The notes beneath the pieces are model-generated. The model was not told the origin of the DNA and did not search any database. It saw only the letters and a program-made list of their open reading frames with translations. Made by a program: the position numbers and the translations under genes. From contig DDSA01000052.1 in the NCBI GenBank assembly GCA_002343715.1, positions 1,295 to 20,937 on the forward strand: a stretch of DNA of 19,643 bases. Direction: 5' to 3'. Below are positions 1 to 7,692 of this stretch, in pieces; positions within the stretch are counted from its first letter, which is position 1, and each line of letters starts with the position of its first letter. The DNA is from Phycisphaerales bacterium UBA2402 (GTDB taxonomy: Bacteria; Planctomycetota; Phycisphaerae; Phycisphaerales; UBA1924).

Positions 1-326
1 TGTCGCTCATGCAGATGGCCAAGACCAGCGCGGCCCTCGCCCGCTACGACGATGCCGGAGGATTGTTCATCTCCGTTCTGACCGACCCCACCACCGGCGG
101 CGTGACAGCGAGTTTCGCCATGCTGGGCGACATCATCCTCGCCGAGCCGGACGCACTCATCGGTTTCGCCGGCCCGCGGGTGATCCAACAGACCATCCGG
201 CAGGAGTTGCCCGAGGGCTTCCAGCGATCCGAGTTTCTGAAGAAGGCGGGGCTTGTGGACCGCGTGGTGCATCGTCAGCACCTGCGCACCGAAATCGCTC
301 GCGTCATCGACTACGTCGGCAAGTAG
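1..326 (+). CDS. accD: Acetyl-CoA carboxylase carboxyltransferase subunit beta (3' end)
   Basis: This is the C-terminal ~108 residues of the carboxyltransferase beta subunit, which with AccA moves the carboxyl group from carboxybiotin-BCCP to acetyl-CoA to make malonyl-CoA for fatty-acid synthesis in the cytoplasm. The reading frame is open to the left edge (first full codon at base 3), so the start and the N-terminal zinc ribbon lie outside the window. The visible part contains the AccD-typical [12 protein letters not shown] helix, the [18 protein letters not shown] strand-turn of the crotonase fold, the [12 protein letters not shown] segment and the [16 protein letters not shown] end. It stops at TAG 324-326 and is followed by a strong hairpin with a T-run. 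fabD at the other end of the window is also a fatty-acid gene, but ten or more genes lie between them, so no operon is implied. Confidence 0.95.
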   Translation, partial: SLMQMAKTSAALARYDDAGGLFISVLTDPTTGGVTASFAMLGDIILAEPDALIGFAGPRVIQQTIRQELPEGFQRSEFLKKAGLVDRVVHRQHLRTEIARVIDYVGK

Positions 327-355
327 GGCGACGGAACCAGCACCGTACAATCTCC

Positions 356-386
356 GAGGCACACGCGGCGCGTGTGCCTTTTCTTT
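356..386 (+). terminator. Rho-independent terminator downstream of accD
   Basis: GGCACACGC (358-366), a 3-nt loop GGC, and GCGTGTGCC (370-378) form a perfect 9-bp stem; A357-T379 and a G356-T380 wobble can extend it. TTTTCTTT follows directly (379-386). It lies 30 nt after the accD stop and 16 nt before the lnt ATG, so it separates accD transcription from lnt. Confidence 0.85.
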
Positions 387-402
387 CACCCACGCCCGCG
401 CG

Positions 403-2130
403 ATGCACACTCCCACTCCAGCAACGCAGCACACCTTCGCCGCCAGGGGCGCCGTGTTACGCTGTCTGCTGGCGGGGCTGACGCACTCGCTCCTGCTCGC
501 ACTCGCGTTTCCGCCGGTCGGATGGTGGCCGCTGGCTCTCGCGGCGCCGATCCCGTTGGTGTGGCTCGCCAAGGACGTGACGCGTCTCAAGTTTCTCCAT
601 TACACGGCGCTCTTCGTCGGGGTGCTCACCTTCTGGCTGTACACCGTGGCATGGACCTTTGAAGTGGCGGGGCCCGGGTACCCCTGTCTGGCCGCGATTC
701 AATCCGTATGGGCCCCGATCTTTGTCTGGTGCCTTCGACGTCTCTCACGACGGGGTGTTGCATTGACGCTGGCGGTACCACTCGCGTGGACCGGCATCGA
801 GTTCATCCGGGGCGAACTCTTCGCCGATGGTTTCGCCTGGTCGCTGATCGCCTACCCGCTCATCGACTCACCTGCCCTGGCCGCGCCGGCCACCATCACA
901 GGCGTCTACGGTGTGGGGTTCCTGACGGCCTTGCTGACGGGAAGTCTGGCGGATGCCCTGCCGACCAGGATGCGCAGACGTGCCGCATCGCTCATCGGGC
1001 TGGCGGTGTGGGTGTTGGTCACGCTCGGGGCATCCCTGCAACCCGCGGCGATGCACACGGGTCCCGTGTCGGCCGTGGTGCTCCAGACCAACGTTCCCCA
1101 GAGCAACAAGATCGGTTGGACCATCGAGCGCGAAATCGAAGACTACGAACGATTCGAGCGCCTCTCGCGCCGGGCCCTTGCCGGCGGCCGCACCCCCGAT
1201 CTGCTGATCTGGCCCGAGACGATGCTGCCGGGCCTGACGCTCGAAGCCGAAGCCCTCGCCGCCATGTCGCAGCGCGGGCTGGTGCGGCGCGTGCCGGGGA
1301 GCGCTGCGATCCCGGTCGATTACTTCGCCGATCGGCTCCGGACACTCTCTCGTGATCTCGGTGTGCCCATGCTGGTGGGAGAGGATGCCGTCGAGGGTCT
1401 AACCATCACACGCACGGACGACGGCTACGACATCGGCCACAGCGACCGGTACAACAGCGTCTACCTTCTCCACAACGGCGAGGTCGAGCCGACCCGGTAC
1501 GACAAGGTCTGCCTCACACCCTTCGGCGAGACAATGCCGTATATCTCGAACTGGCCCTGGTTGGAGAGACAACTCCTCGATGTCGCGGCCCGCGGGATGA
1601 CCTTCGACCTCAGCCGCGGCAGGAATCTTGACGTCTTCGAGATTCCTCGCACAGCACCGGGCGCCGCCCCGGTGCGGGCCGTGACGCCTATCTGTTTCGA
1701 GATCACCGTCGGCCCCCACTGCCGCCGGCTGGTCTACGGACCCGAAGGACGCCGCGCCGACCTGATCGTGAATGTCACTAACGACGGGTGGTTCGGCGAT
1801 TGGGACGTGATCCGCGAGCAGCATCTGCAGATCGCCCGCTGGCGCTGCCTCGAACTCGGAACCCCCATGGTCCGTGCCGCGAACACCGGCATCAGTGCGT
1901 TGGTCGATACCACCGGCCGATTGATCCGCCGCGGCGTTGACGACGGCGGAGACAGCCGTGCGGAAGGCACCTTGTCGGGCACGGTCGAACTTCGTTCAGC
2001 CCCGACGATCTACGGACGGGCGGGGGATGTCCTGCCGTGGACAACGCTCGCCGCTCTGCTATTGCTCCTCGCTTGGTCGTTTACTCGTCCCGACATGAAC
2101 GTACCAACCACGGCCCGCACCCGCGCCTAG
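403..2130 (+). CDS. lnt: Apolipoprotein N-acyltransferase
   Basis: Lnt is an inner-membrane enzyme that adds the third acyl chain, taken from phospholipid, to the N-terminal cysteine of lipoproteins, the last step of lipoprotein maturation. The 575-residue product starts with a block of hydrophobic segments (roughly residues 15-210: LTHSLLLALAFPPVGWWPLALAAPIPL and several more), has a periplasmic nitrilase-fold domain (about 220-530) and ends with a C-terminal membrane helix (TTLAALLLLLAWSF). The nitrilase triad is visible: Glu272 in IWPETMLPG, Lys368 in RYDKVCLTPFGE and Cys431 in PICFE; NVTNDGWFGD is also typical. The frame is open upstream to about 253, but that part overlaps accD and the terminator, so ATG 403 is the best start although it has no clear Shine-Dalgarno. 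A lipoprotein gene follows 30 nt later. Confidence 0.93.
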   Translation: MHTPTPATQHTFAARGAVLRCLLAGLTHSLLLALAFPPVGWWPLALAAPIPLVWLAKDVTRLKFLHYTALFVGVLTFWLYTVAWTFEVAGPGYPCLAAIQSVWAPIFVWCLRRLSRRGVALTLAVPLAWTGIEFIRGELFADGFAWSLIAYPLIDSPALAAPATITGVYGVGFLTALLTGSLADALPTRMRRRAASLIGLAVWVLVTLGASLQPAAMHTGPVSAVVLQTNVPQSNKIGWTIEREIEDYERFERLSRRALAGGRTPDLLIWPETMLPGLTLEAEALAAMSQRGLVRRVPGSAAIPVDYFADRLRTLSRDLGVPMLVGEDAVEGLTITRTDDGYDIGHSDRYNSVYLLHNGEVEPTRYDKVCLTPFGETMPYISNWPWLERQLLDVAARGMTFDLSRGRNLDVFEIPRTAPGAAPVRAVTPICFEITVGPHCRRLVYGPEGRRADLIVNVTNDGWFGDWDVIREQHLQIARWRCLELGTPMVRAANTGISALVDTTGRLIRRGVDDGGDSRAEGTLSGTVELRSAPTIYGRAGDVLPWTTLAALLLLLAWSFTRPDMNVPTTARTRA

Positions 2131-2160
2131 CCTGACGAACCCGATACGAGGTCCACCCGA

Positions 2161-3234
2161 ATGCTCAACAGGCCCTTCCCGCTCGTTTCAGTCTCCATCT
2201 GCTCGTTGGTTGCCCTTGCGCCACCTGTGCTCACCGGGTGTGAATCTCCTTCGAAGTCCAAGCCGGACGCCGCTCCCAAATCCACGACCGACGCGTCAAC
2301 CCCCACCGCCACAACCCCGATCGCTGCTTCGGTTCTGCGGGAACGCGCGATCGAGGTCATCGAGGCCGAAATTAAGGACCCGGACGCCTCCATCCGCGCA
2401 GCCGCCGCGGCGGCCGCCGCCCTCACCCCGGCACGTCTTGGCCACATCATCGAAAAGGGCCTGAGCGACACGAACTCGGGCGTGCGGGGCGTGACGGCGA
2501 TGGCGATCGGGCGAGGCCAGATCAAGGGGTATGCCAACCGTCTGACACCGCTCCTCCAGGACCCCGAGACCATCACCCAGGTCGCGGCGACCTTCGCGCT
2601 GATCCGCACGGGGGTCGATGTTGACCGGTCGCCGTTGGCGAGTTGGTTGCTCAATGACCCCAGCCCCTGGGTGAAACGGCAGGCGGCGGACGTGCTGGGG
2701 CTGCTGGGTGATAAGTCGGCGATGCCGATCCTGAAAACCGCCGCACGCCAGAAGTTTCCCACCCTCGGCCCGGAACAGAGCAAGATCCTGAGCCTGCTCC
2801 TGGCCGAGGCGATGATCCGTCTGGGGGATGACAGCCAAAGGCCCGTGATCCGCGCGGCCCTGTACCCCGCGACGCCGGATGAACTCGAAGCCGCTGCTCT
2901 CGCCGTGACCATCATCGGCGCGATCCAGGACCGTGAAGCGGTCGCACAACTGATCTACCTGACCGAGTACCGCGACAAGGCGGGGCAGCAATACCCGGCC
3001 GAGGTGCGCCTCGCCGCGGCTCAGACGCTGGCCAAACTCGGAAAGCCGCAGGGGTATTTCATCGCCGATCAGTACGTGAACAGCACCAACCCCGTGCACC
3101 GTGCCCAGGCCGCGGCGGTCTACGGGGCCACAAAGGGGCCACAGAACAACCAGCGGCTTGATGCTCTTCTCAACGACCCCGTGTCTCTCGTGAGGGTTGC
3201 CGCGGCGGACGCGGTGCTCCGAGGGGCCAAGTAA
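2161..3234 (+). CDS. HEAT-repeat lipoprotein
   Basis: The 357-residue product begins with a lipoprotein signal peptide: a hydrophobic stretch followed by the lipobox LTGC, with Cys27 as the lipidation site. A low-complexity Lys/Pro/Thr/Ala linker (about 28-60) leads into a series of paired alpha-helices of the HEAT/PBS-lyase type. Repeats are recognisable at about 65-100 (IKDPDASIRAAAAAAAAL), 100-135 (LSDTNSGVRGVTAMAIGR), 135-165, 170-200 (LNDPSPWVKRQAADVLGLLG), 240-300 and 315-355 (LNDPVSLVRVAAADAVLR). Such proteins are non-enzymatic scaffolds for protein contacts; a partner cannot be named. ATG 2161 has GAGG at 2148-2151, 9 nt upstream. It follows lnt by 30 nt, probably co-transcribed, and is a plausible Lnt substrate. 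Its stop is 6 nt from the convergent transpeptidase stop. Confidence 0.85.
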   Translation: MLNRPFPLVSVSICSLVALAPPVLTGCESPSKSKPDAAPKSTTDASTPTATTPIAASVLRERAIEVIEAEIKDPDASIRAAAAAAAALTPARLGHIIEKGLSDTNSGVRGVTAMAIGRGQIKGYANRLTPLLQDPETITQVAATFALIRTGVDVDRSPLASWLLNDPSPWVKRQAADVLGLLGDKSAMPILKTAARQKFPTLGPEQSKILSLLLAEAMIRLGDDSQRPVIRAALYPATPDELEAAALAVTIIGAIQDREAVAQLIYLTEYRDKAGQQYPAEVRLAAAQTLAKLGKPQGYFIADQYVNSTNPVHRAQAAAVYGATKGPQNNQRLDALLNDPVSLVRVAAADAVLRGAK

Positions 3235-3240
3235 CCCGCT

Positions 3241-4188
3241 CTACTCATCGGAGCCGGACCCGCTCACCACCACCCGCATGCCGGGGCGCACCGCGTGGAC
3301 AAGCCGGAGTGCATCCCAGTTCGTCAGCCGGAAGCACCCGTGGCTGCCGGTCTTGCCGATGTCCTGCGGCCGTGGGGAACCGTGGATGCCGTACCCGGGC
3401 TTGTCCAGCCCGATCCACGCCGACCCGACGGGGTTGCGCGGGCCGGGGGCGATGCGCAACTTGCGGGTGACACCTTCAACCTCGGGCCACTGCTCCGGGT
3501 TGAATGTGTAGTCGGGGTCGGTGACGACGACCTTCACGCGCAGTTCACCCTTCGGGCGTTTCTCCGCGTGCTGCGCGACGGAGCAGTGGAGCAGGAACAG
3601 TTCAATACCGGAGTCACTCAGGCCGCGCACAAGTTTCTCGTCGAGATCGATGACCAGGTAGTCGGGAGTTGGCAGAGCATGCTTTGGATCGCGCGGATCG
3701 GGCACATCGGGCAGGCGGACCACATCCCCGACAGCCACCGCGCTAAGTTCCGTCCCGGGGTTGAGCAGGGTCACCATGCCCAACGAGCACCACCCCCGCT
3801 CGGCAAGGAGTTCGTGAAGACTCTCGTACCCGCTCAGGGAGAGCGCGGCCCGCTCGTTCCAATCCGAGGGGACCGGACCGGTGATGAGGTCCGCATCCTG
3901 GCGTGTGATCCGGTACTCACGTGTCCATTCGGCGGGCATGTATTTGACGAGGGCGGCGCGAGTCGCCGGATCAACTTTGCCGGTTGGCGCAAGGCCCGCA
4001 GATCGCTGGAACTGCTCCGTGGCGAGACGCGTTTTTCGGCCCGCCTTGCCGTCGATCAGGCCTGGCGAAAAGCCGGCTCTGGCCAGCGAAGCCTGCAGCC
4101 GGGCATCTTCGAGCACAGTGTCCGGCGCGTACGCCACCTCCGTATACGAACAGACGAGGGGGACGAGAATGGGCCACGGACAGGGCAT
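3241..4188 (-). CDS. L,D-transpeptidase (YkuD) with N-terminal peptidoglycan-binding domain
   Basis: YkuD-type L,D-transpeptidases join peptidoglycan stem peptides, or attach proteins to them, in the periplasm. The 315-residue product has a hydrophobic start (PILVPLVCS) that is a poor but possible export signal, a PG_binding_1-like domain at about 27-82 (LARAGFSPGLIDGKAGRKT, ending GKVDPATRAAL), a middle region (about 85-165) that may be a degenerate LysM-type module, and the catalytic domain at about 170-312. The YkuD signature is complete: His269 in GIHGSP, then S282-H283-G284-C285 with Cys285 as nucleophile. A TAA lies three codons upstream in frame, so ATG 4188 is the first possible start. 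GGAGG is 13 nt upstream, rather far; GATAAT ends 5 nt before the ATG. The gene is convergent with the HEAT lipoprotein. Confidence 0.9.
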   Translation of the reverse strand: MPCPWPILVPLVCSYTEVAYAPDTVLEDARLQASLARAGFSPGLIDGKAGRKTRLATEQFQRSAGLAPTGKVDPATRAALVKYMPAEWTREYRITRQDADLITGPVPSDWNERAALSLSGYESLHELLAERGWCSLGMVTLLNPGTELSAVAVGDVVRLPDVPDPRDPKHALPTPDYLVIDLDEKLVRGLSDSGIELFLLHCSVAQHAEKRPKGELRVKVVVTDPDYTFNPEQWPEVEGVTRKLRIAPGPRNPVGSAWIGLDKPGYGIHGSPRPQDIGKTGSHGCFRLTNWDALRLVHAVRPGMRVVVSGSGSDE

Positions 4189-4193
4189 GACGA

Positions 4194-4199
4194 ATTATC
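4194..4199 (-). promoter_or_regulatory. Candidate -10 hexamer for the L,D-transpeptidase gene
   Basis: On the minus strand GATAAT (5 of 6 to TATAAT) ends 5 nt before ATG 4188, which would put the transcription start at or next to the start codon. I see no convincing -35 hexamer 16-18 nt further upstream. Confidence 0.3.
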
Positions 4200-4338
4200 G
4201 TCCTCCCGAAGCCCCGGTGAGCAGGATTGAGAGGGTGAAGTCCCGATCCGGGAACGGATGAACCCGTATCTCGGCGTCACCCCGGCACCGAGACCAACAC
4301 GGCTCGGCGGAGCCTTCAACATGCGGCGGGTGGCGAGT

Positions 4339-5244
4339 TCACATCGCAAAAATTCGGTCCATCTGCTCCGAGACCTGCCGGAGTCGCGCGCGGTCGCCGC
4401 CGCGGACCTCGGCGGTGGCCCACCGGCCCTCGGGCGCGGTCGAATAGCCGACCTCGTCGAGCGCGGCCATGACGCGGGGCCAGCTGGCATCACCCTCGCC
4501 GAGTTCGACATCAAAGCCCTTCCACAGGCCTTCGTTGTCCCGCTTCTTGCGGGAAAAGTCCTTGATGTGCAGTTTCACGGTGCGCTTGCCGAGGATCCGG
4601 ATCCATTGGTCGGGGTAGCCGAAGTTGATGACGTTGCCGATGTCGAAGTGGAACGCGACATGCGGATCATCAAAGTCGTCCACGTAGCGGGCGGCCTCCA
4701 ACGGGCTGAGAAGGAAGTTGTTCCACACGTTCTCGATCGCGATCACCACACCGAACTCTCTGGCGAGGGGCAGCACCTTGCGGATTTCGTCCATCGACAG
4801 CCGGTAGGCATCGTCGTACGGCTGTCGCTCGTTGACCACGCACGGCACAAGCAGGATGCTCGTGGACCCCAGGCGTTTGGCATCGCGCACGGCCGTCTCG
4901 AGCGCCGCGACCCCCTTGGCCCGCACCGCGGCGTCCGGCGAGTTGAGATGCATGCGCCAATGCTCGCTGTCCACCAGCCCGTGGACCGTGATCCCGGTCT
5001 TCTCCTGAGCCTCCGCGATCTCGTCCATCGGGATCTTGGTCGGGCTGTCCATCTCCACGCCCGCGAACCCGCATTCCTTGAGAATGTTGAAACGGTCCAG
5101 CACCGTCTCTCCCTCGCCGATCATGCCGTACATCACGGCTTTTTTCAGAGTGCGGGCCGGAGCGGTGCGTGGCCACGCCCGCGCCGCCAGAGGAGCGGCG
5201 GCCAGCCCGGCAAGAAATGCGCGACGGTTGATCGGATGAGTCAT
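4339..5244 (-). CDS. Tat-exported sugar phosphate isomerase/epimerase-like TIM barrel
   Basis: This belongs to the xylose-isomerase-like TIM-barrel superfamily (AP_endonuc_2), whose members isomerise or epimerise sugars and keto-sugars using a divalent metal. The 301-residue product opens with a twin-arginine signal (NRRAFLAGLAAAPLAARA, RR at 7-8), so it is exported folded. Likely metal ligands are Glu171 (IAIENVW), Asp201 (FHFDIGN) and His226 (KLHIKDF), with a further Glu near 250-272. The frame extends 18 codons further upstream to 5298, but that part would sit in front of the Tat motif, so ATG 5244 is preferred. The start is 72 nt after the upstream oxidoreductase stop, in the same direction, so one transcript is likely. 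The substrate is unknown; pairing with a Gfo/Idh/MocA enzyme suggests sequential work on an oxidised sugar. Confidence 0.85.
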   Translation of the reverse strand: MTHPINRRAFLAGLAAAPLAARAWPRTAPARTLKKAVMYGMIGEGETVLDRFNILKECGFAGVEMDSPTKIPMDEIAEAQEKTGITVHGLVDSEHWRMHLNSPDAAVRAKGVAALETAVRDAKRLGSTSILLVPCVVNERQPYDDAYRLSMDEIRKVLPLAREFGVVIAIENVWNNFLLSPLEAARYVDDFDDPHVAFHFDIGNVINFGYPDQWIRILGKRTVKLHIKDFSRKKRDNEGLWKGFDVELGEGDASWPRVMAALDEVGYSTAPEGRWATAEVRGGDRARLRQVSEQMDRIFAM

Positions 5245-5316
5245 GGTCGTAGTTTCGAGATTTCGGAGAAAACGGAGTTCACGCGGACGCCGACCCACGG
5301 AACATATGCCACGCGC

Positions 5317-6672
5317 TCACACAAACTTCGTCTTCCCGGGAACAGCGAGTTCCGCGAAGGGGAAAGGACCGAACTCGAGGTGCTCGGGAACCAATGACTC
5401 TTTCGAGTTGAGGGCCTGTTCCCACGAGATCGTCTGCCCCGTGTAGGCCGCCATGCGGGCCATGACGGCCATGAGCGTGCTGTTGGCGCCGCGTTCGCAG
5501 TCGTTGATGGGCGTGCCGGCACGGATACTGGCGAACAACTCATTGTGCTCGGTCTGGTACATGTCGCGGTCGTTGGGGCCGGTGTATTTCCACACCTCCC
5601 TGCCCGACACATCGCGCAGCGAGTACGTCGGTGCCCACCCGTTGATCACCGCCGAGCCTTTCAGCCCCCACACGTAGTCGGTGTTGTCGTTGGGGCACGA
5701 GTCGATCTGGCGGCAGGTATGGAAGGTCCGCATCCCGCCGTCGTACTCGTACACCGCGGCGAAGTGGTCGTACGAAGCGCCGGACTCGGGCCCCGTCCGG
5801 GCGGCGCACCCGCCCAGGCAGATCACGCGTTTCGGCAGACGGTCGCCCACGGCCCAGGAAAGTCGGTCGATGCTGTGCACCGCCTGTTCGACGATGTGAT
5901 CGCCGCTGATCCACGGGAAATGCCACCAGTTGCGCATCTGAAACTCAAGGTCGGTCCACTCAGGCTTGCGGGGGCGCTTGCCCAGCGTGCCCGTCAGGTA
6001 CGTGGTCTGCACGTTCACGATGTCGCCGATGGTGCCCCTGGCGAGTTCCCCGAACGTCGCCTTCATCCCGTCGTTGTACCGCCAGCAGAACCCGACGACA
6101 ACTCCCAGATTCTTCCGCTTTGCTTCCGCCGCGGACTCCAGGACGCTGCGCAGGCCGGGCCCATCGACCGCCAACGGCTTCTCGGCAAAGATGTGCTTCC
6201 CGGCCTGAACCGCGGCCTTCAGGTGCGCCGGCCGAAACGCCGGGTACGAGCACAGGAGCACGACATCGACACCGCTGTCGATGACTTTCTGGTACGAGTC
6301 GAAGCCGACGAACCGCCGGTCGGGATCGACCTTGACCTTCGCGGGGGCTTCATCACCCATCTCGGCCGTCACACCCTTGAGGCAGTTTTCAAGCCGGTCA
6401 GTGAAGACATCGCCCATCGCGACGAGTTCGCAGTTCGAGTCCGCTCGGAGGGCCTGAACCGCCGCCCCGGTGCCGCGGCCTCCGCATCCGATCAGGCCGA
6501 TGCGGAGCGTGGCAGACTCTCGACGGCGTTCCGGGACCGCGTTCGACAAAAACCCCCCGGCGAGGCTCGGGAGGGCGGCCGCCGCGCTGGCCGCCAGAAC
6601 AAACTCCCTACGCGACACGCCGGGGGTGGTGTTGGTTCGTTGGTTCGTGTCTATGGCGCGTGAATCCGTCAT
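5317..6672 (-). CDS. Tat-exported Gfo/Idh/MocA family oxidoreductase
   Basis: This NAD(P)-dependent oxidoreductase has 451 residues. A twin-arginine signal (SRREFVLAA, RR at 21-22, then an Ala/Leu-rich segment to about 45) indicates export of the folded, cofactor-loaded enzyme. The Rossmann domain begins at about 57 with GLIGCGGRGTG (60-70); the family EKP motif is at 165-167 (FAEKPLAVD) and supplies the usual active-site Lys. The C-terminal alpha/beta domain has the HxxD pair His267/Asp270 (VHSIDRLSW). Related enzymes oxidise or rearrange sugars and inositols; some retain the cofactor tightly. ATG 6672 overlaps the upstream SUMF1-like stop by 4 nt (ATGA), so translation is probably coupled. 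The exact substrate cannot be read from the sequence. Confidence 0.92.
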   Translation of the reverse strand: MTDSRAIDTNQRTNTTPGVSRREFVLAASAAAALPSLAGGFLSNAVPERRRESATLRIGLIGCGGRGTGAAVQALRADSNCELVAMGDVFTDRLENCLKGVTAEMGDEAPAKVKVDPDRRFVGFDSYQKVIDSGVDVVLLCSYPAFRPAHLKAAVQAGKHIFAEKPLAVDGPGLRSVLESAAEAKRKNLGVVVGFCWRYNDGMKATFGELARGTIGDIVNVQTTYLTGTLGKRPRKPEWTDLEFQMRNWWHFPWISGDHIVEQAVHSIDRLSWAVGDRLPKRVICLGGCAARTGPESGASYDHFAAVYEYDGGMRTFHTCRQIDSCPNDNTDYVWGLKGSAVINGWAPTYSLRDVSGREVWKYTGPNDRDMYQTEHNELFASIRAGTPINDCERGANSTLMAVMARMAAYTGQTISWEQALNSKESLVPEHLEFGPFPFAELAVPGKTKFV

Positions 6673-7637
6673 TTCTTGGTATCCCCATCGGACGAGGCGG
6701 GCAACCCATTCGCGCCCGGTGCAGCGTCCCGAGGCGGATCATTGGCTTCCGACGGCATCGGGGATGGATCAAGCACAATGCGGAAGCCGACAAACGGCCC
6801 GTCGGAAAGCCACCACGGACTTTTGGGAATCTGCGGGTCGCTGGCGTTCCACGCCGAGGATTGCGGGCGAGAGGACGCCGCGGTGAGGTGCTCGGCGCTG
6901 TCGCGGTACGACCCGCCCTTGGTCAGCGGCTTGCCGTCAGGCCCGGTCACCCATTCGGACACGTTGCCGTGCATGTCAAAGAGGCCCCAGGCATTGGGCT
7001 TTTTACTCCCTACCGGCTGGGTCTTACCGTCAGCATTGGCATCGAACCACGCGTACTCGCCCAGTTTCTGGGGGTCATCGCCGAAGGAGTACACAGTGGT
7101 TGTGCCGGCCCTGCAGGCGTGCTCCCATTCCGCCGCCGTGGGCAAACGGTAATGGCGGCCCGACTTGGCGCTGAGCCACTTGCAGAACTCCGACGCGTTC
7201 TTGTAGGACAGACAGATCGCGGCGTACCCCTCGTGCCCGAAACCCCGATCCGGCGGCAGGTACGGCTTGCTCGGTCTGGTGACGGCATCGGCGCTCGCTG
7301 CCCCGGCTTCCCCCTCGTGGGGCGCGGCATCGAGGCTGTAGACATAGACATCGAACGCATCCCACGTCACCTCGGTCTTCGACAAATGAAACGGCGCGAT
7401 TCCTTTCCCCGGATCACCCGGGATCGGCACCAGTTCGATCTTGTACGCCGCGGTGGGAATCTCCTGGATGATGGTCTTTGGCGCGGCTTCGGTCAAGGCC
7501 GCCGATTGACCCGGAGACTCTGTGATGATCATCATCGCGGCAACGATCGCCGGTACGATGTGAACAAAAGAAGCAGCACGGCTTCCGGACACCACGACAG
7601 CACACCCGCAGAGCGGACGCTTGGCACACTTGCTCAT
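6669..7637 (-). CDS. Secreted SUMF1/FGE-fold protein lacking the catalytic cysteines
   Basis: The product (322 residues from ATG 7637) has a hydrophobic segment at about 22-45 that should act as an export signal or anchor, then the formylglycine-generating-enzyme fold: PFHLSKTEVTWDAFDVY, YRLPTAAEWEHACRAGT, NAWGLFDMHGNVSEWV, KGGSYRDS and the closing VGFRIV. In true FGEs the segment after RGGS(W/F) carries two catalytic cysteines; here it reads KGGSYRDSAEHLTAASS with none, so sulfatase activation is unlikely. No sulfatase gene is in the window. This may be a binding or structural version of the fold, as is common for secreted SUMF1-domain proteins. The tail after about 290 is low-complexity (Pro/Ala/Ser/Asp). 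The first gene of the minus-strand unit; its stop overlaps the oxidoreductase start. The start is not certain because no clear Shine-Dalgarno is seen. Confidence 0.85.
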   Translation of the reverse strand: MSKCAKRPLCGCAVVVSGSRAASFVHIVPAIVAAMMIITESPGQSAALTEAAPKTIIQEIPTAAYKIELVPIPGDPGKGIAPFHLSKTEVTWDAFDVYVYSLDAAPHEGEAGAASADAVTRPSKPYLPPDRGFGHEGYAAICLSYKNASEFCKWLSAKSGRHYRLPTAAEWEHACRAGTTTVYSFGDDPQKLGEYAWFDANADGKTQPVGSKKPNAWGLFDMHGNVSEWVTGPDGKPLTKGGSYRDSAEHLTAASSRPQSSAWNASDPQIPKSPWWLSDGPFVGFRIVLDPSPMPSEANDPPRDAAPGANGLPASSDGDTKK

Positions 7638-7692
7638 ACTTCACACTCGAAAGTCGAACGTCTTCCCTTCCTGCCGGACACGCCTCGAGCGG

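Noticed and set aside
253..402. N-terminal extension of the lnt frame back to 253
   Set aside because: It overlaps accD coding sequence and the terminator hairpin, and the extra 50 residues look like out-of-frame translation; ATG 403 fits Lnt length.
2398..2421. GC-only palindrome GCCGCCGCGGCGGC
   Set aside because: It lies inside the poly-alanine helix of the HEAT lipoprotein and follows from Ala codons (GCC/GCG).
4300..4320. GGCTC/GAGCC hairpin downstream of the isomerase stop as a terminator
   Set aside because: Only 5 bp and no T-run on the minus strand.
4258..5397. Long plus-strand ORF (379 codons) over the isomerase gene
   Set aside because: Antisense shadow in GC-rich DNA; the minus strand encodes a clear Tat-exported TIM barrel with conserved metal ligands.
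5545..6663. Plus-strand ORF (372 codons) over the Gfo/Idh/MocA gene
   Set aside because: Antisense shadow; the minus strand carries the Rossmann, EKP and HxxD motifs.
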